The position numbers were made by a program, and so were the translations under genes. 64,000 nt of DNA from Bradyrhizobium barranii subsp. barranii (GTDB lineage Bacteria; Pseudomonadota; Alphaproteobacteria; Rhizobiales; Xanthobacteraceae): the NCBI RefSeq assembly GCF_017565645.3, contig NZ_CP086136.1, positions 6,989,501 to 7,053,500 on the forward strand, in the 5' to 3' direction. Shown piece after piece: positions 48,045 through 57,091 of the stretch. The notes beneath the pieces were generated by a model that was not told where the DNA came from, made no database searches, and saw nothing but the letters and a program-made list of their open reading frames with translations. Numbering within the stretch: the first letter of the stretch is position 1; every line of letters starts with the position of its first letter.

Positions 48045-48962
48045 TCAGCCCACGGGATGACGGTTGAAGGCCGAGTAGCGGCCGGTGACGTGATGCTCGA
48101 GCTGGCGCTCGATGTCGGCGAGCAGGCTCGAGGCGCCGACGCGGAACAGATCCGGCTCGAGCCAATCGCGTCCCAACTCCTCCTTCATCAGGAACTGGTA
48201 GTTGAGCACATCCTTCGCCGTCGAGATTCCGCCGGCCGGCTTGAAGCCGATCTTGAAGCCCGTGCGCTCCTCATAGACCCTGATCATGCGCAGCATCGCG
48301 AGCGTCACCGGCAGCGTGGCATTGACGCCTTCCTTGCCGGTGGAGGTCTTGATGAAGTCCGCGCCGGCCATCATGCAGACCATCGACGCCTTGGCGACGT
48401 TGCGCAGCGTTTTGAGGTCACCAGTTGCCAGGATCGTCTTCAGATGCGCATCGCCGCAGGCTGCGCGGAAATCCCGGACCTCGGCGTAGAGAGCGCGCCA
48501 ATCTCCGGTCAGCACATGCTCACGCGTGATGACGATGTCGATCTCCTGCGCACCGTCCCTGACGGACGCCTCGATCTCCTTGAGTTTCAGATCGTGCGGC
48601 ACGAGGCCTGCCGGAAATCCGGTCGAAACCGCAGCGACCGGAATGTCATACCCATCGAGCGCTTCGACCGCGGTTGCGACGAAGCGGTGATAGACGCAGA
48701 TCGCGCCCGTGTGCAGCCGGCGCCCGCCAAAACCGAGTGCCTCGAGGAGGTCACTTCGTATCGGGGCCCTCGCCTTGGCGCAGAGGCGTTTCACCCGCTC
48801 CGCCGTATCGTCGCCGTTGAGTGTCGTCAGGTCGATGCAGGTGATCGCCTTGAGCAACCACGCCGCCTGCGCGTCCTTCTTGACGGTGCGCCGGCCCGGC
48901 AGGCTCGCAACGCGGCGCTCGGCGGCGGACAGATTGATCCGGATATCATCGACCCAGTCCAT
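48045..48962 (-). CDS. deoC: Deoxyribose-phosphate aldolase
   Basis: The protein has 305 residues, longer than E. coli DeoC (259) and closer to the eukaryote-like form. It cleaves deoxyribose-5-phosphate to acetaldehyde and glyceraldehyde-3-phosphate. The Schiff-base lysine is in GADFIKTSTGKEGVNATLPV, and the second lysine in GFKIGFKPAGGISTAKD. It is the first gene of the minus-strand operon and is divergent from the DeoR-type regulator. Confidence 0.95.
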   Translation of the reverse strand: MDWVDDIRINLSAAERRVASLPGRRTVKKDAQAAWLLKAITCIDLTTLNGDDTAERVKRLCAKARAPIRSDLLEALGFGGRRLHTGAICVYHRFVATAVEALDGYDIPVAAVSTGFPAGLVPHDLKLKEIEASVRDGAQEIDIVITREHVLTGDWRALYAEVRDFRAACGDAHLKTILATGDLKTLRNVAKASMVCMMAGADFIKTSTGKEGVNATLPVTLAMLRMIRVYEERTGFKIGFKPAGGISTAKDVLNYQFLMKEELGRDWLEPDLFRVGASSLLADIERQLEHHVTGRYSAFNRHPVG

Positions 48963-49145
48963 CTCGAGCGCGCGGCCGCTGTTGCGCGCGATCGGATGCG
49001 GATGGTACGCCGCGCAATGCTAGCGAATCGGCTGAAACGGCAGATAGACTGAATGTGCCGATTGCAACATGCGATCCTCCCATCCCTTGGCCGCCGGCGC
49101 TTCTGCTGCTCCCGTCGCCGACAGCGAAACGCCTTTCGGGCCAAA

Positions 49146-49203
49146 TGTTATTATTGTAACAAATTGACGTTGCCAAACTCACATCATTGTAAGATCATTG
49201 TCA
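49146..49203. promoter_or_regulatory. Putative DeoR-type operator cluster between deoC and its regulator
   Basis: TGTTATTATTGTAACA (49146-49161) is an inverted repeat TGTTA-N6-TAACA. Its right half ATTATTGTAA (49150) recurs as ATCATTGTAA (49183) and ATCATTGTCA (49194), offset by 33 and 11 bp, that is, on one helix face. A similar sequence lies before the second importer at 53980. Confidence 0.6.
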
Positions 49204-49230
49204 ACCGGATAAGCAAGCTCGGTGACGAAA

Positions 49231-50025
49231 ATGACTGAAACACCGACCGCACGCCCCAGCGAGACCCGCGTCCAACGACTGCAACGGCTGCGACGCGCCG
49301 TCGAGACGAGCGGCGCACTGCATCTGAAGGACGCCGCAGAGCTGCTGAAGGTGTCGGAGATGACGGTCAGGCGCGACCTTGCCGGGCCCGAGGTGGCGCT
49401 CGCCCTGCTCGGCGGCTACGTCGTCAACGCGGCGTCGCCGACCGGGATCAAGTACACATTCGAACAGGAAATCGACCAGCACACACAGGACAAGCGCCTC
49501 GCCTGCCGATCCGCAGCCGCCTCGATCAAGGAAGGTGACACCATCTTTATCGATTGCGGCACCACGATGCAGTCGCTGGCGGATTGCCTGCCTGAGGACA
49601 TGCCTCTTTCGGTGATCTGCTATTCGCTGAACGTCGCCTCGATTGTCACCCACCGGCCAGCGACGCAGGTGATGTTGATGGGCGGGCTCTACCATCCGTC
49701 GTCGCAGTCGTTCTCGTCGGATGACGGCCTGTCCTACCTGCGGCGGCTCGGGGTCAACAAGGCTTTCATCTCGGCCGGCGGCCTGCACTGGACCCGCGGC
49801 GCCAGCTGCTCGAATTTTCACGAAGTCGCCATCAAGCAGGCCGTCATCGCTACCGCGATGGAGAGCATCCTCGTGGTCGACGCCAGCAAGCTCGGCAGCC
49901 TCAAGCCGGCGTTCTTCTCCGACGTCAGCTCATTCTCGCGGATCATCGTCGGCGGCTCCGTGTCGGCAGACACGCGCAAGCACTTCCGCAGCCTTCCCGT
50001 CGAATACGTCACCAGCACGGCCTGA
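49231..50025 (+). CDS. DeoR-family transcriptional regulator
   Basis: The protein has 264 residues from ATG 49231; GTG 49222 is an alternative. Helix-turn-helix: LQRLRRAVETSGALHLKDAA, ELLKVSEMTVRRDLAGPE. The sugar-phosphate sensor domain follows, with DTIFIDCGTTMQSLADCLPE and DASKLGSLKPAFFSDVSSFS. It probably represses the deoC operon and the RbsABC-type operon until a phosphorylated pentose binds. It is divergent from deoC. Confidence 0.9.
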   Translation: MTETPTARPSETRVQRLQRLRRAVETSGALHLKDAAELLKVSEMTVRRDLAGPEVALALLGGYVVNAASPTGIKYTFEQEIDQHTQDKRLACRSAAASIKEGDTIFIDCGTTMQSLADCLPEDMPLSVICYSLNVASIVTHRPATQVMLMGGLYHPSSQSFSSDDGLSYLRRLGVNKAFISAGGLHWTRGASCSNFHEVAIKQAVIATAMESILVVDASKLGSLKPAFFSDVSSFSRIIVGGSVSADTRKHFRSLPVEYVTSTA

Positions 50026-50105
50026 TCCGGACGGGGGCTGGTTCGCCCGGATCAGGCTTGCTGAGCGATGCGCGGTCTCGGTGGATCGCGCATCGCTGTT
50101 TCGGG

Positions 50106-51257
50106 CTAGTTGCAGGCGGGCTTCGCCTTTTTGCAGGCATCCGTCAGCTCGGCCGGCGGGTCCTTCTTGAATACGGTCTTGTAGGACTCCAGCACGTTCG
50201 ACTGCGTCACCGGCAGCGACTGCACACCGATCCAGCCAGGCGTTTCCTTACCCAGCAGCGCGTTCATCATCGCCATCGCCTCGGCGACGCCCTGGTCGTA
50301 GGGACGCTGCGAGCCGGTCGCCTTCAGCGGCCCGCCCTTGGCAATCTCGATCGCCGATTGCAGACCGAGGTCGACCGTCGTCATGGGAATATCGATGCCC
50401 TGAGCCCGCATCGAGCTCAGCGTGTCGAGCGCCGGTTGATCCCACACCGCGTACAGTCCCTTGACGTCGGGATTGCCGGTCAGGAAGTCGCCCGCGATCT
50501 GCGAGACCTTCGGCGGATCGGTGAAGTCGACCTGCTTCATCTTGATGTCAGGGCGGTTTGCTTTCATCCACTCCCGCACGCCCTTGGTGCGCTCGTTGGT
50601 GCTGAAATAGTCGACGCCGAAATTGACGAGACCGATGGTGCCGCCCTGCGCCACGCAGGATGCCAGGATCTGTGCCGCGATCTGGCCATTGCCCTGGCTA
50701 TCGGCCGAGACCATCGTCGCATATTCCTCGGGATGCTTCAGACCAGTCGGGATGCTGTCCATCAGCACGAGCTTGATGCCGGCTTTGGCGATCTTCTTGT
50801 AGGTCGGCGCGGTCGCGGTGAAATCGACCGGAATCGAAATGATGCCGTCCGGATGCTGCTGGATCGTGTTCTCGATATCGGCGATCTGCTTGTCCACCTG
50901 ATATTCGGCGGACGCGACGCCCGTCACCGTCACGCCGTACTTCTTCAGCGTATCGGTGATGCCCTGGATCTGGAGCTGCGACCAGTCGAGGTTGACCGTC
51001 TGCATGGAGATGCCGACCTTGAAGTTCTTCTCCTTGATCTTGGCGGCGTCGGCTTCCGACAGCGCGAGCACCTCGGGGGAAGCCGCCTTTTCGCCGTGGG
51101 GTCCCTGGCCGACGATCGACTTCGGCCCGAGCTTCGCGAGATCGACACCCTTGACGCAGGTCGCGGGCACTTCGGCGCGAGCCGACGGGATCATCGAGAG
51201 GGCGGCAGCGGCCACCAACGCAGTCAAAGGCAAGGTTTGTCGCAAGATTGGCTTCAT
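50106..51257 (-). CDS. Sugar ABC transporter substrate-binding protein (RbsB class)
   Basis: The protein has 383 residues from ATG 51257 with GGAGG upstream. Signal peptide: MKPILRQTLPLTALVAAAAL, cleaved near ARA. The periplasmic-binding fold of the LacI/ribose type has KVGISMQTVNLDWSQLQIQG, DIENTIQQHPDGIISIPVDF and YAVWDQPALDTLSSMRAQGI. A final pair of cysteines (DACKKAKPACN) may form a disulfide. It is the third gene of the second importer operon. Confidence 0.9.
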   Translation of the reverse strand: MKPILRQTLPLTALVAAAALSMIPSARAEVPATCVKGVDLAKLGPKSIVGQGPHGEKAASPEVLALSEADAAKIKEKNFKVGISMQTVNLDWSQLQIQGITDTLKKYGVTVTGVASAEYQVDKQIADIENTIQQHPDGIISIPVDFTATAPTYKKIAKAGIKLVLMDSIPTGLKHPEEYATMVSADSQGNGQIAAQILASCVAQGGTIGLVNFGVDYFSTNERTKGVREWMKANRPDIKMKQVDFTDPPKVSQIAGDFLTGNPDVKGLYAVWDQPALDTLSSMRAQGIDIPMTTVDLGLQSAIEIAKGGPLKATGSQRPYDQGVAEAMAMMNALLGKETPGWIGVQSLPVTQSNVLESYKTVFKKDPPAELTDACKKAKPACN

Positions 51258-51362
51258 TGTTTCCTCCATTTTTTGGTCGCCGATTCACCGGAGGGCCAGC
51301 GACCTTGCCCCTACCCGCGCAGCGCAATGAACTTGTTGTTCATGCGCCGCGCCTGACGTCGA

Positions 51363-52355
51363 CTAGCGTTTCGTGAAAGCAACCGCGGCAACGATGATCG
51401 CCCCCTTGATCACGAGCTGCATCGGCGAGCTCACGCCGAGCAGAACAAGGCCGTTGTTGAGCGTGCCGATGATCAAGCTGCCGAACAGTGTTCCAAGGAT
51501 GTAGCCGCGCCCGCCGAACAGGCTGCAGCCGCCGAGGATCACCGCGGCGATGACGTCGAGCTCCATGCCCTGCACGACATCTGGCCGCGCGGCATGTGAA
51601 CGCGCCGACAGCACCAGCGCCGCTAATCCGGCCAGCGTGCCGGTCAGGACAAAGGCCGCAGTCGTGATCCGTTTGGTGTTGATGCCGGAATAGAGCGCCG
51701 CGGTCGGGTTGCCGCCGACCGCCATAGATGCGCCGGCCGAACACATTATAGTGCAGCAGCAGGATGCCGATAATCATCGCCGCCATAGTCCAGGCGATCG
51801 GAACCGGTATGCCGAGGAACGTGCCTTCTCCAAAGATCGCGAAATAGGTCTCGTTGGTGATGATCACCGGCTTGGTGTTGGTCACCATCATCGCCAGTCC
51901 CCGCGCCATGCTCAGCGAGCCCAGCGTCACCAGGAACGACGGGATCGATAGCTGCGTGGTCAGGATGCCATTGAGCAGCCCGACCAGCGCGCCGGTACCG
52001 AGCCCGGCCACGGCACCCACGATCCAGCTGTTGTTGATCTGGCTCATCGCGAGAGCGGCCGCCATGCCCGACAGCGCCAGCGTCGAGGCACCGACAGATC
52101 GATCTGACGCGCGATGATAATAAAGGTCATGCCGACTGCGATGATCGACACCAGCGTGGTCTGGCGCCCGATGTTCAGGAAATTGTCGACCGAGAGAAAC
52201 CAGGGCGAAGACAGGCTGAACACGACCAGCAGGATCACGAAGGCGATGTACAGCATGTACGGCCGCTCGCCCCGCAGCAAATTCTGGAGAATCTTGCGGC
52301 GGCGATCAGATCGGGTCGACGAAGCGACCACGTTGGGAGCAGTCAGTTCGGTCAT
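51363..52355 (-). pseudogene. RbsC-class sugar permease gene with two opposite 1-base indels
   Basis: The gene starts at ATG 52355 (overlapping the ATPase stop as ATGA) with SVDNFLNIGRQTTLVSIIAV and reads normally to IIIARQIDLSV. It then shifts, near 52090, into the frame of LALSGMAAALAMSQINNSWI, and near 51720 back into the first frame for AVGGNPTAALYSGINTKRIT to LVIKGAIIVAAVAFTKR. The missing and the extra base are each a single G in a short G run. The restored product would have 330 residues with the expected membrane helices. As written, the permease is broken; sequencing error is a real alternative. Confidence 0.8.
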
Positions 52356-53977
52356 GCGGGAAGCTCTTGCAAGTGGCCCGGCCCGGAGGCCTGGTACATC
52401 TGGAGGAGATGATGCAGCTCTTCGGCATCATCGATCTCGCCGCGCGACAGCGTACGAGCCACACGCCCGTTGACGATCACGGAGATGCGGTCGCAGAGCT
52501 CGATCAATTCGACGAGATCGGACGAGACGACCAGGACCCCGCTGCCGTCGCGGACGGCATTCCGGATCACGGCATAGATTTCCTCGCGTGCGCCCACGTC
52601 GACGCCGACCGTCGGTTCATCCAGGAGCAGCACGCGCGGCCGCGGATCATTCCATTTTCCGAACACGACCTTTTGCTGGTTGCCGCCGGAGAGCGTCCTG
52701 ACCAGGCTGAACGCGCCCGGCGCTTTCACCGAAAGCCTGGCGACCGCGGTTTCCGCACGCCTGGCGGCGGCGCGTTGCTGCATCCAGCCCCAGCGCGAGA
52801 AGTGGGGAATTCGCGGCAAGGTGACGTTTCGCTCGATCGAATGGTCCAGGACCAGACCCTGCACATGCCGGTCTTCCGGCACCAGCGCGATGCCCTGCTC
52901 GATCGCATCGGCAGGCCCTCTCGGCAACCATCGCCGGCCCTCGATCTCGATTGCGCCGCTCTCGAGCGGCCGGAGGCCAAACACTGTCTCCAAAATCTCC
53001 GTGCGGCCGCTGCCGATCAATCCGGCGAGGCCGTGGATCTCGCCCTTCAGCACGGACAGATCGACGGCGCGAAGCAGGTCGTTGGACACGTCGGACAGCG
53101 ACAGAACCGGCGACGGATCCAATTCACGCTTCGCGACAGGTTCGGTGCGCGGGCCCGTGGGTGCCGATCGATCGGTTCCGACGATCGCGTTCACCAGCCG
53201 CTTCATGTCGGTCTCGGCGGTGACAAACGTGCCTGCGTTAGCGCCATCGCGCAGCACCGTGACGCGCTGCGAGATCTCGAACACCTCATTGAGCCGATGG
53301 GTCACATAGATCACGCCGACTCCGCGGCGCGTCGCCTTCCCGATCGCATCGAACAGAATCTGGACCTCATCCGATGTCAGCGAGGAGGTCGGCTCGTCGA
53401 GGATCAGAAGCCGGACCTCGCCCATCAGCGCCTTGGCGATCTCCGTCATCTGGCGATAGGCGAAAGGCAGCGAGCCGACAGCCGCACTCGCATCCAGGGG
53501 AATGCCGAGCGCGTTCAGGAACGCCACGGCCCTGGCCATCAGCGCGCGCTGCCGGACGAAGCCGAAACGCGCACGCGGCTCACGGCCGAGCAACAGATTG
53601 TCCGCAACGCTCAAGGATTCGACGAGGCTGAGATCCTGATAAACGACAGCGATCCCCGCCTCGCGCGACTTCGCCGGGCTGTCGAATTCCACCGGCCTGC
53701 CGGCGATCTCGATCGTGCCGCTGTCGAGGGCATGAACACCACTGAGAATCTTGATCAGGGTAGATTTTCCCGCGCCGTTCTCGCCCAGTAGCGCATGGAC
53801 CTCGCCGGCGCGAACCTCGAGGTTGACGTCACGCAGCGCTCGCACGCCGCCGAAGCGCTTGTTGATGCCACTGACCATCACAAGCGAGGCCGACGACCGA
53901 GGTTCTGCTGCAACCGAACCGGACAGTTCCAAACTTTCCTCCCGTCGCCCCGCAAGACGCTGGTACGATGGTGACAT
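52352..53977 (-). CDS. Sugar ABC transporter ATP-binding protein (RbsA/MglA class)
   Basis: The 541-residue protein has two ATPase domains in one chain. Domain 1 has Walker A LLGENGAGKSTLIKILSG and Walker B LLILDEPTSSLTSDE with a degenerate signature (AYRQMTEIAKALMG). Domain 2 has the RbsA-typical degenerate Walker A (GLIGSGRTEILETVFG) and intact signature LSGGNQQKVVFGKW. It energises import of a monosaccharide, probably ribose or deoxyribose. First gene of the operon; the operator-like repeats are directly before it. Confidence 0.92.
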   Translation of the reverse strand: MSPSYQRLAGRREESLELSGSVAAEPRSSASLVMVSGINKRFGGVRALRDVNLEVRAGEVHALLGENGAGKSTLIKILSGVHALDSGTIEIAGRPVEFDSPAKSREAGIAVVYQDLSLVESLSVADNLLLGREPRARFGFVRQRALMARAVAFLNALGIPLDASAAVGSLPFAYRQMTEIAKALMGEVRLLILDEPTSSLTSDEVQILFDAIGKATRRGVGVIYVTHRLNEVFEISQRVTVLRDGANAGTFVTAETDMKRLVNAIVGTDRSAPTGPRTEPVAKRELDPSPVLSLSDVSNDLLRAVDLSVLKGEIHGLAGLIGSGRTEILETVFGLRPLESGAIEIEGRRWLPRGPADAIEQGIALVPEDRHVQGLVLDHSIERNVTLPRIPHFSRWGWMQQRAAARRAETAVARLSVKAPGAFSLVRTLSGGNQQKVVFGKWNDPRPRVLLLDEPTVGVDVGAREEIYAVIRNAVRDGSGVLVVSSDLVELIELCDRISVIVNGRVARTLSRGEIDDAEELHHLLQMYQASGPGHLQELPA

Positions 53978-53979
53978 AT

Positions 53980-54016
53980 TGTTATTTTTGCAACTTATCC
54001 TGTTATAATTCTATCA
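53980..54016. promoter_or_regulatory. Putative DeoR-type operator before the RbsABC operon
   Basis: TGTTATTTTTGCAACT (53980-53995) and TGTTATAATTCTATCA (54001-54016) each match TGTTATTATTGTAACA of the deoC intergenic region at 13 of 16 positions, and are 21 bp apart. They lie 3 and 24 bases upstream of the ATPase start. Confidence 0.6.
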
Positions 54017-54430
54017 TCTCCGCCGACCTGTCAATGGCGGATCACGTCGCGGGGCCGGATCTAGCCCTGCCCTATCTCGATTTGTGCGGTTGCGAACGTC
54101 AGTACAGACAGCCGGCCTTCCCAGCGCGGATCTGTTCAACATCAGGAACGGACCAAAGCTTCACGACGCGCTCCATTCGGTCCTGGCGGCAAGCACCCGA
54201 TCATCCAAGCGAGAGGAGGCAGGTCCCGCGATCGATCAGCGCAAGCGTGTGCCGACAGAAAGGTAGACGCATAGGCGACGCGTGACAGCCATGGCGATGA
54301 GGCGGCCTTAGCCAAGCACACTAGACCGCGCGCGACACTTCGCTCCAATTCTGTGGATGACAATCCCTGCGATACGTCGTGCTCGTCGCGTCATTCCCGC
54401 CGCGCGGGATTACGTTCCTCGCCCTCGATC
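54017..54430. other. Stretch without a confident gene
   Basis: This region separates the sugar-transport operon from a decayed gene. Short frames exist on both strands, but none has a ribosome site, a recognisable motif or consistent protein character. I see nothing further. Confidence 0.5.
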
Positions 54431-54733
54431 GTGCCGGCCGACCGCATCGACCGCGACATCTATCTGGTGCTTGAAGACATCGGCGCGCGCTGGTTGCGCC
54501 CGGCGCGAGACCGACGAGGCTGACACCAACCTCGAGATCATCCTGCAAAATCTGCGGTCCGGCCAGTACGCCTATCCGGTCCGAATTGTATCCTTCAATC
54601 CCGTCCAGGGGTAATCGCGGGATGCGACTTCCGAGGTCGCCGACGCGCTGGCTCGGCGTGCAGCCGACACCGACGCTGAGATCTCGTCGGCACTGCAGGA
54701 CTTCATCGCCGCTAACGCCACAAAGCGCTTCGG
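54431..54733 (+). pseudogene. Decayed small conserved gene
   Basis: GTG 54431 opens VPADRIDRDIYLVLEDIGAR; a frameshift then gives RETDEADTNLEIILQNLRSG and QYAYPVRIVSFNPVQG; a TAA interrupts; the same frame continues SRDATSEVADALARRAADTD and AEISSALQDFIAANATKR. Together they match a small Bradyrhizobium protein I recognise by pattern (DRIDRDIYLVLEDFG, GQYxxPVRIVAFN). At least one frameshift and one stop disable it. Confidence 0.65.
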
Positions 54734-54791
54734 CATGCAGCCAGCGCTGCGCCTTCGACTTCGGACAGGTTATAATGCCTTTTGCTGCCTT

Positions 54792-56195
54792 TCATTCGAT
54801 GGAAGCACGCTGCGTGTGCCAATCCGTCACTGACTGGAAGGAATACGCGGCGCGAGCAAGCGTATCTTCGGACAGATGCGGGCCGACGAGCTGCATGCTG
54901 AGAGGCAACCCGTCCGCCGCCATGCCGTTCGGTAGCGTGATGGTCGGGCTGCCCGAGAAGTCGAATACCGCCGTGAAGCGCAGGATGCTGAGCAGCACGT
55001 TCGGATCGGCGCCGTATTCGCCCATCTTGGTCAGCGTTGGGATCGGCACGGGCATGGTGGGAATCAGGAGCAGGTCAATGTCGCCGAACAGCGCCGCGAG
55101 GCTGCCGCAGAACTTCAACCGCTCATGATGGATCTGAGCGATCTCGACGCCGCTGATCGATCTGCCCTGCTCGATCAGCTGCGCCAGATCGGGACCGTAT
55201 TCCGACTTCCGCGACGGATAGGTCTCGAGATGCGCCTCCGCGGTCTCGATGGAGCACATCGGAATCCACATGCTCACGAGCTTCTCGTAAGCTGGGAACT
55301 TGACCTCACGAATATCGGCGCCGAGGTCCGCAAGCGTACGCTCCGCTTCCAGCAAGGCGGCGACCACCTGCGGATCGATCCCGTCCTGCGTGTAGCTGCG
55401 GTCCACGCCAATCCGTAAGCCCCGCACGCCCTCACCGATCCCCGCCAGATAGTTCGGCACCGGCGCCTGAAGGGCGGTCGGATCATTGACGTCTGCGCCC
55501 GCGATGACGCCGAGCATGGCCGCGGCATCGGCTGCGCTCCGGCACATCGGCCCGACATGGTCGAGAGAGTCAGCCAGCGGGAAGACGCCATGGCGGCTCA
55601 CACGTCCCCAGGTGGGCTTGATCCCAGTCAGCCCGCACGTAGCCGACGGAAACCGGATCGAGCCGCCGGTGTCGCTGCCGATCGAGCCAAAGCAAAGTCC
55701 CGCCGAAGTGGCCACGCCCGATCCGCTTGAGGAGGAACCGACCCAGTAGTCGGTCCCCCAGGGATTGAGCGGCGCCTGGTCGTCGGGATGATGGCTCGTA
55801 TAGGCGCCCTCGGTCATTTTTAGCTTGCCGAGCGTGACGGCGCCGGCGTGTTCGAGCCGGTCCACGATCGTCGCGTTGAAGGAGGGGACGAACCTAGCGT
55901 GGATCGCGGTACCTCCAGCGGTCGGCGCGAAAGTGGTGTAGCAGAGATCCTTCAATCCGATCGGCACGCCGTGCAGCGGCCCGCGCCAGATGCCCTTGGC
56001 AAGCTCGGTGTCACAGCGCTTCGCCTGCACCATGGCTCGCTCGGCGAGGACGAGCGCGTAGCCGTGAAACTTCTGATCGAGCTTCGCGATCCGGCCCAGC
56101 ATCACCTCGGTCACTTTCGAAGGTAGAAGTTCGCCGCGGCGGAACAGCTCGGAGATTTCGATGATCGACTTGTAGTGAATTGGATCTGCTGACAT
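54792..56195 (-). CDS. Amidase-signature family amidase (1)
   Basis: The protein has 467 residues. It has the Ser-Ser-Lys triad environment: the lysine in GVPIGLKDLCYTTFAPTAGG (about Lys82), and the serines in VGSSSSGSGVATSAGLCFGS with GSDTGGSIRFPSA. It hydrolyses an amide to carboxylate and ammonia in the cytoplasm. A paralogue lies at the right edge (62872). It is the last gene of the minus-strand amide operon. Confidence 0.93.
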   Translation of the reverse strand: MSADPIHYKSIIEISELFRRGELLPSKVTEVMLGRIAKLDQKFHGYALVLAERAMVQAKRCDTELAKGIWRGPLHGVPIGLKDLCYTTFAPTAGGTAIHARFVPSFNATIVDRLEHAGAVTLGKLKMTEGAYTSHHPDDQAPLNPWGTDYWVGSSSSGSGVATSAGLCFGSIGSDTGGSIRFPSATCGLTGIKPTWGRVSRHGVFPLADSLDHVGPMCRSAADAAAMLGVIAGADVNDPTALQAPVPNYLAGIGEGVRGLRIGVDRSYTQDGIDPQVVAALLEAERTLADLGADIREVKFPAYEKLVSMWIPMCSIETAEAHLETYPSRKSEYGPDLAQLIEQGRSISGVEIAQIHHERLKFCGSLAALFGDIDLLLIPTMPVPIPTLTKMGEYGADPNVLLSILRFTAVFDFSGSPTITLPNGMAADGLPLSMQLVGPHLSEDTLARAAYSFQSVTDWHTQRASIE

Positions 56196-56282
56196 CTGAC
56201 AGTCCTGCTGTTGTCGGAAACGGCTTCGCCCACCCGGCGCCGCAGACGGCCCGGTTTCGTGACTGCGCTACTCAGGGAGCGC

Positions 56283-57044
56283 CTAGAACTGCACGCCGCG
56301 CGTGAGGGCACCGTCGACCACGAGGTTGGTCCCCGTGATGAAACTCGCTGCCTTGCTGGCGAGGAACACCGCACCATTCGCCATTTCCTGCGGCGTGCCC
56401 ATGCGGCCGGTCGGATTCAGCGCCAGCGCGGTCTTGTACAGCTCGGGATTGCCGTCCTTGATCTGACTCCAGACACCGCCCTCGAAATAGGTGTTGCCCG
56501 GCGACACCGAATTGGCGCGGATGCCTTTGCTGGCAAGCTGGAAGGCGAGACCTTGCGTATAGTGGATGATCGCGGCCTTGAACGTGCCGTAGGGGCCGCT
56601 CGCGAAGTCAACCTCCCGCCCTGAAACGCTGGAGATGGTCACGATCGCCGCGGCCTTGCTCTTCTCGAGATACGGCATCGCCGCATTGACCAGCCGCACG
56701 GTGCCCATCATGTCGGTGGAGAATTCCTTCTCCCAGCTCTCCTCGTCCTGTCCGATCGACAGCGCACTGACATTGGCGACCACGACGTCGATGCCGCCAA
56801 GCTTCGAGGCCATGTCCTCGACCCAGGCCTTGAGCGCCGGGCCGTTGGAGACATCGACCGAACTACCGAAGGCAGCGACGCCCTTCGCCTTGATCGCGGC
56901 GACTGCGCTATCGACGTCGGCCTGGTTGCGCGCGCAGATGCCGACATCCGCGCCCTCCGCCGCGAATGTATCGGCGATCGCCCTGCCGATGCCCTTGGTG
57001 CTGCCGGTGACGAGAACCTTCGCTCCCTTGAGTCCCAGATCCAT
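56283..57044 (-). CDS. Short-chain dehydrogenase/reductase
   Basis: The protein has 253 residues from ATG 57044, placed eight bases after GGAGG; ATG 57050 is too close. Rossmann motif VTGSTKGIGRAIADTF, NVSALS in place of NAG, catalytic Ser in TISSVSGREVDF and the YxxxK pair in SGPYGTFKAAIIHY. It oxidises or reduces a hydroxy/keto group with NAD(P). Its place between amidase and transporter genes suggests processing of the amide-derived acid or of the amide itself. Confidence 0.9.
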   Translation of the reverse strand: MDLGLKGAKVLVTGSTKGIGRAIADTFAAEGADVGICARNQADVDSAVAAIKAKGVAAFGSSVDVSNGPALKAWVEDMASKLGGIDVVVANVSALSIGQDEESWEKEFSTDMMGTVRLVNAAMPYLEKSKAAAIVTISSVSGREVDFASGPYGTFKAAIIHYTQGLAFQLASKGIRANSVSPGNTYFEGGVWSQIKDGNPELYKTALALNPTGRMGTPQEMANGAVFLASKAASFITGTNLVVDGALTRGVQF

Positions 57045-57091
57045 GTCCATTCCCTCCCTATTGACGACTTGAAAACATGCCATGCGGCCGT

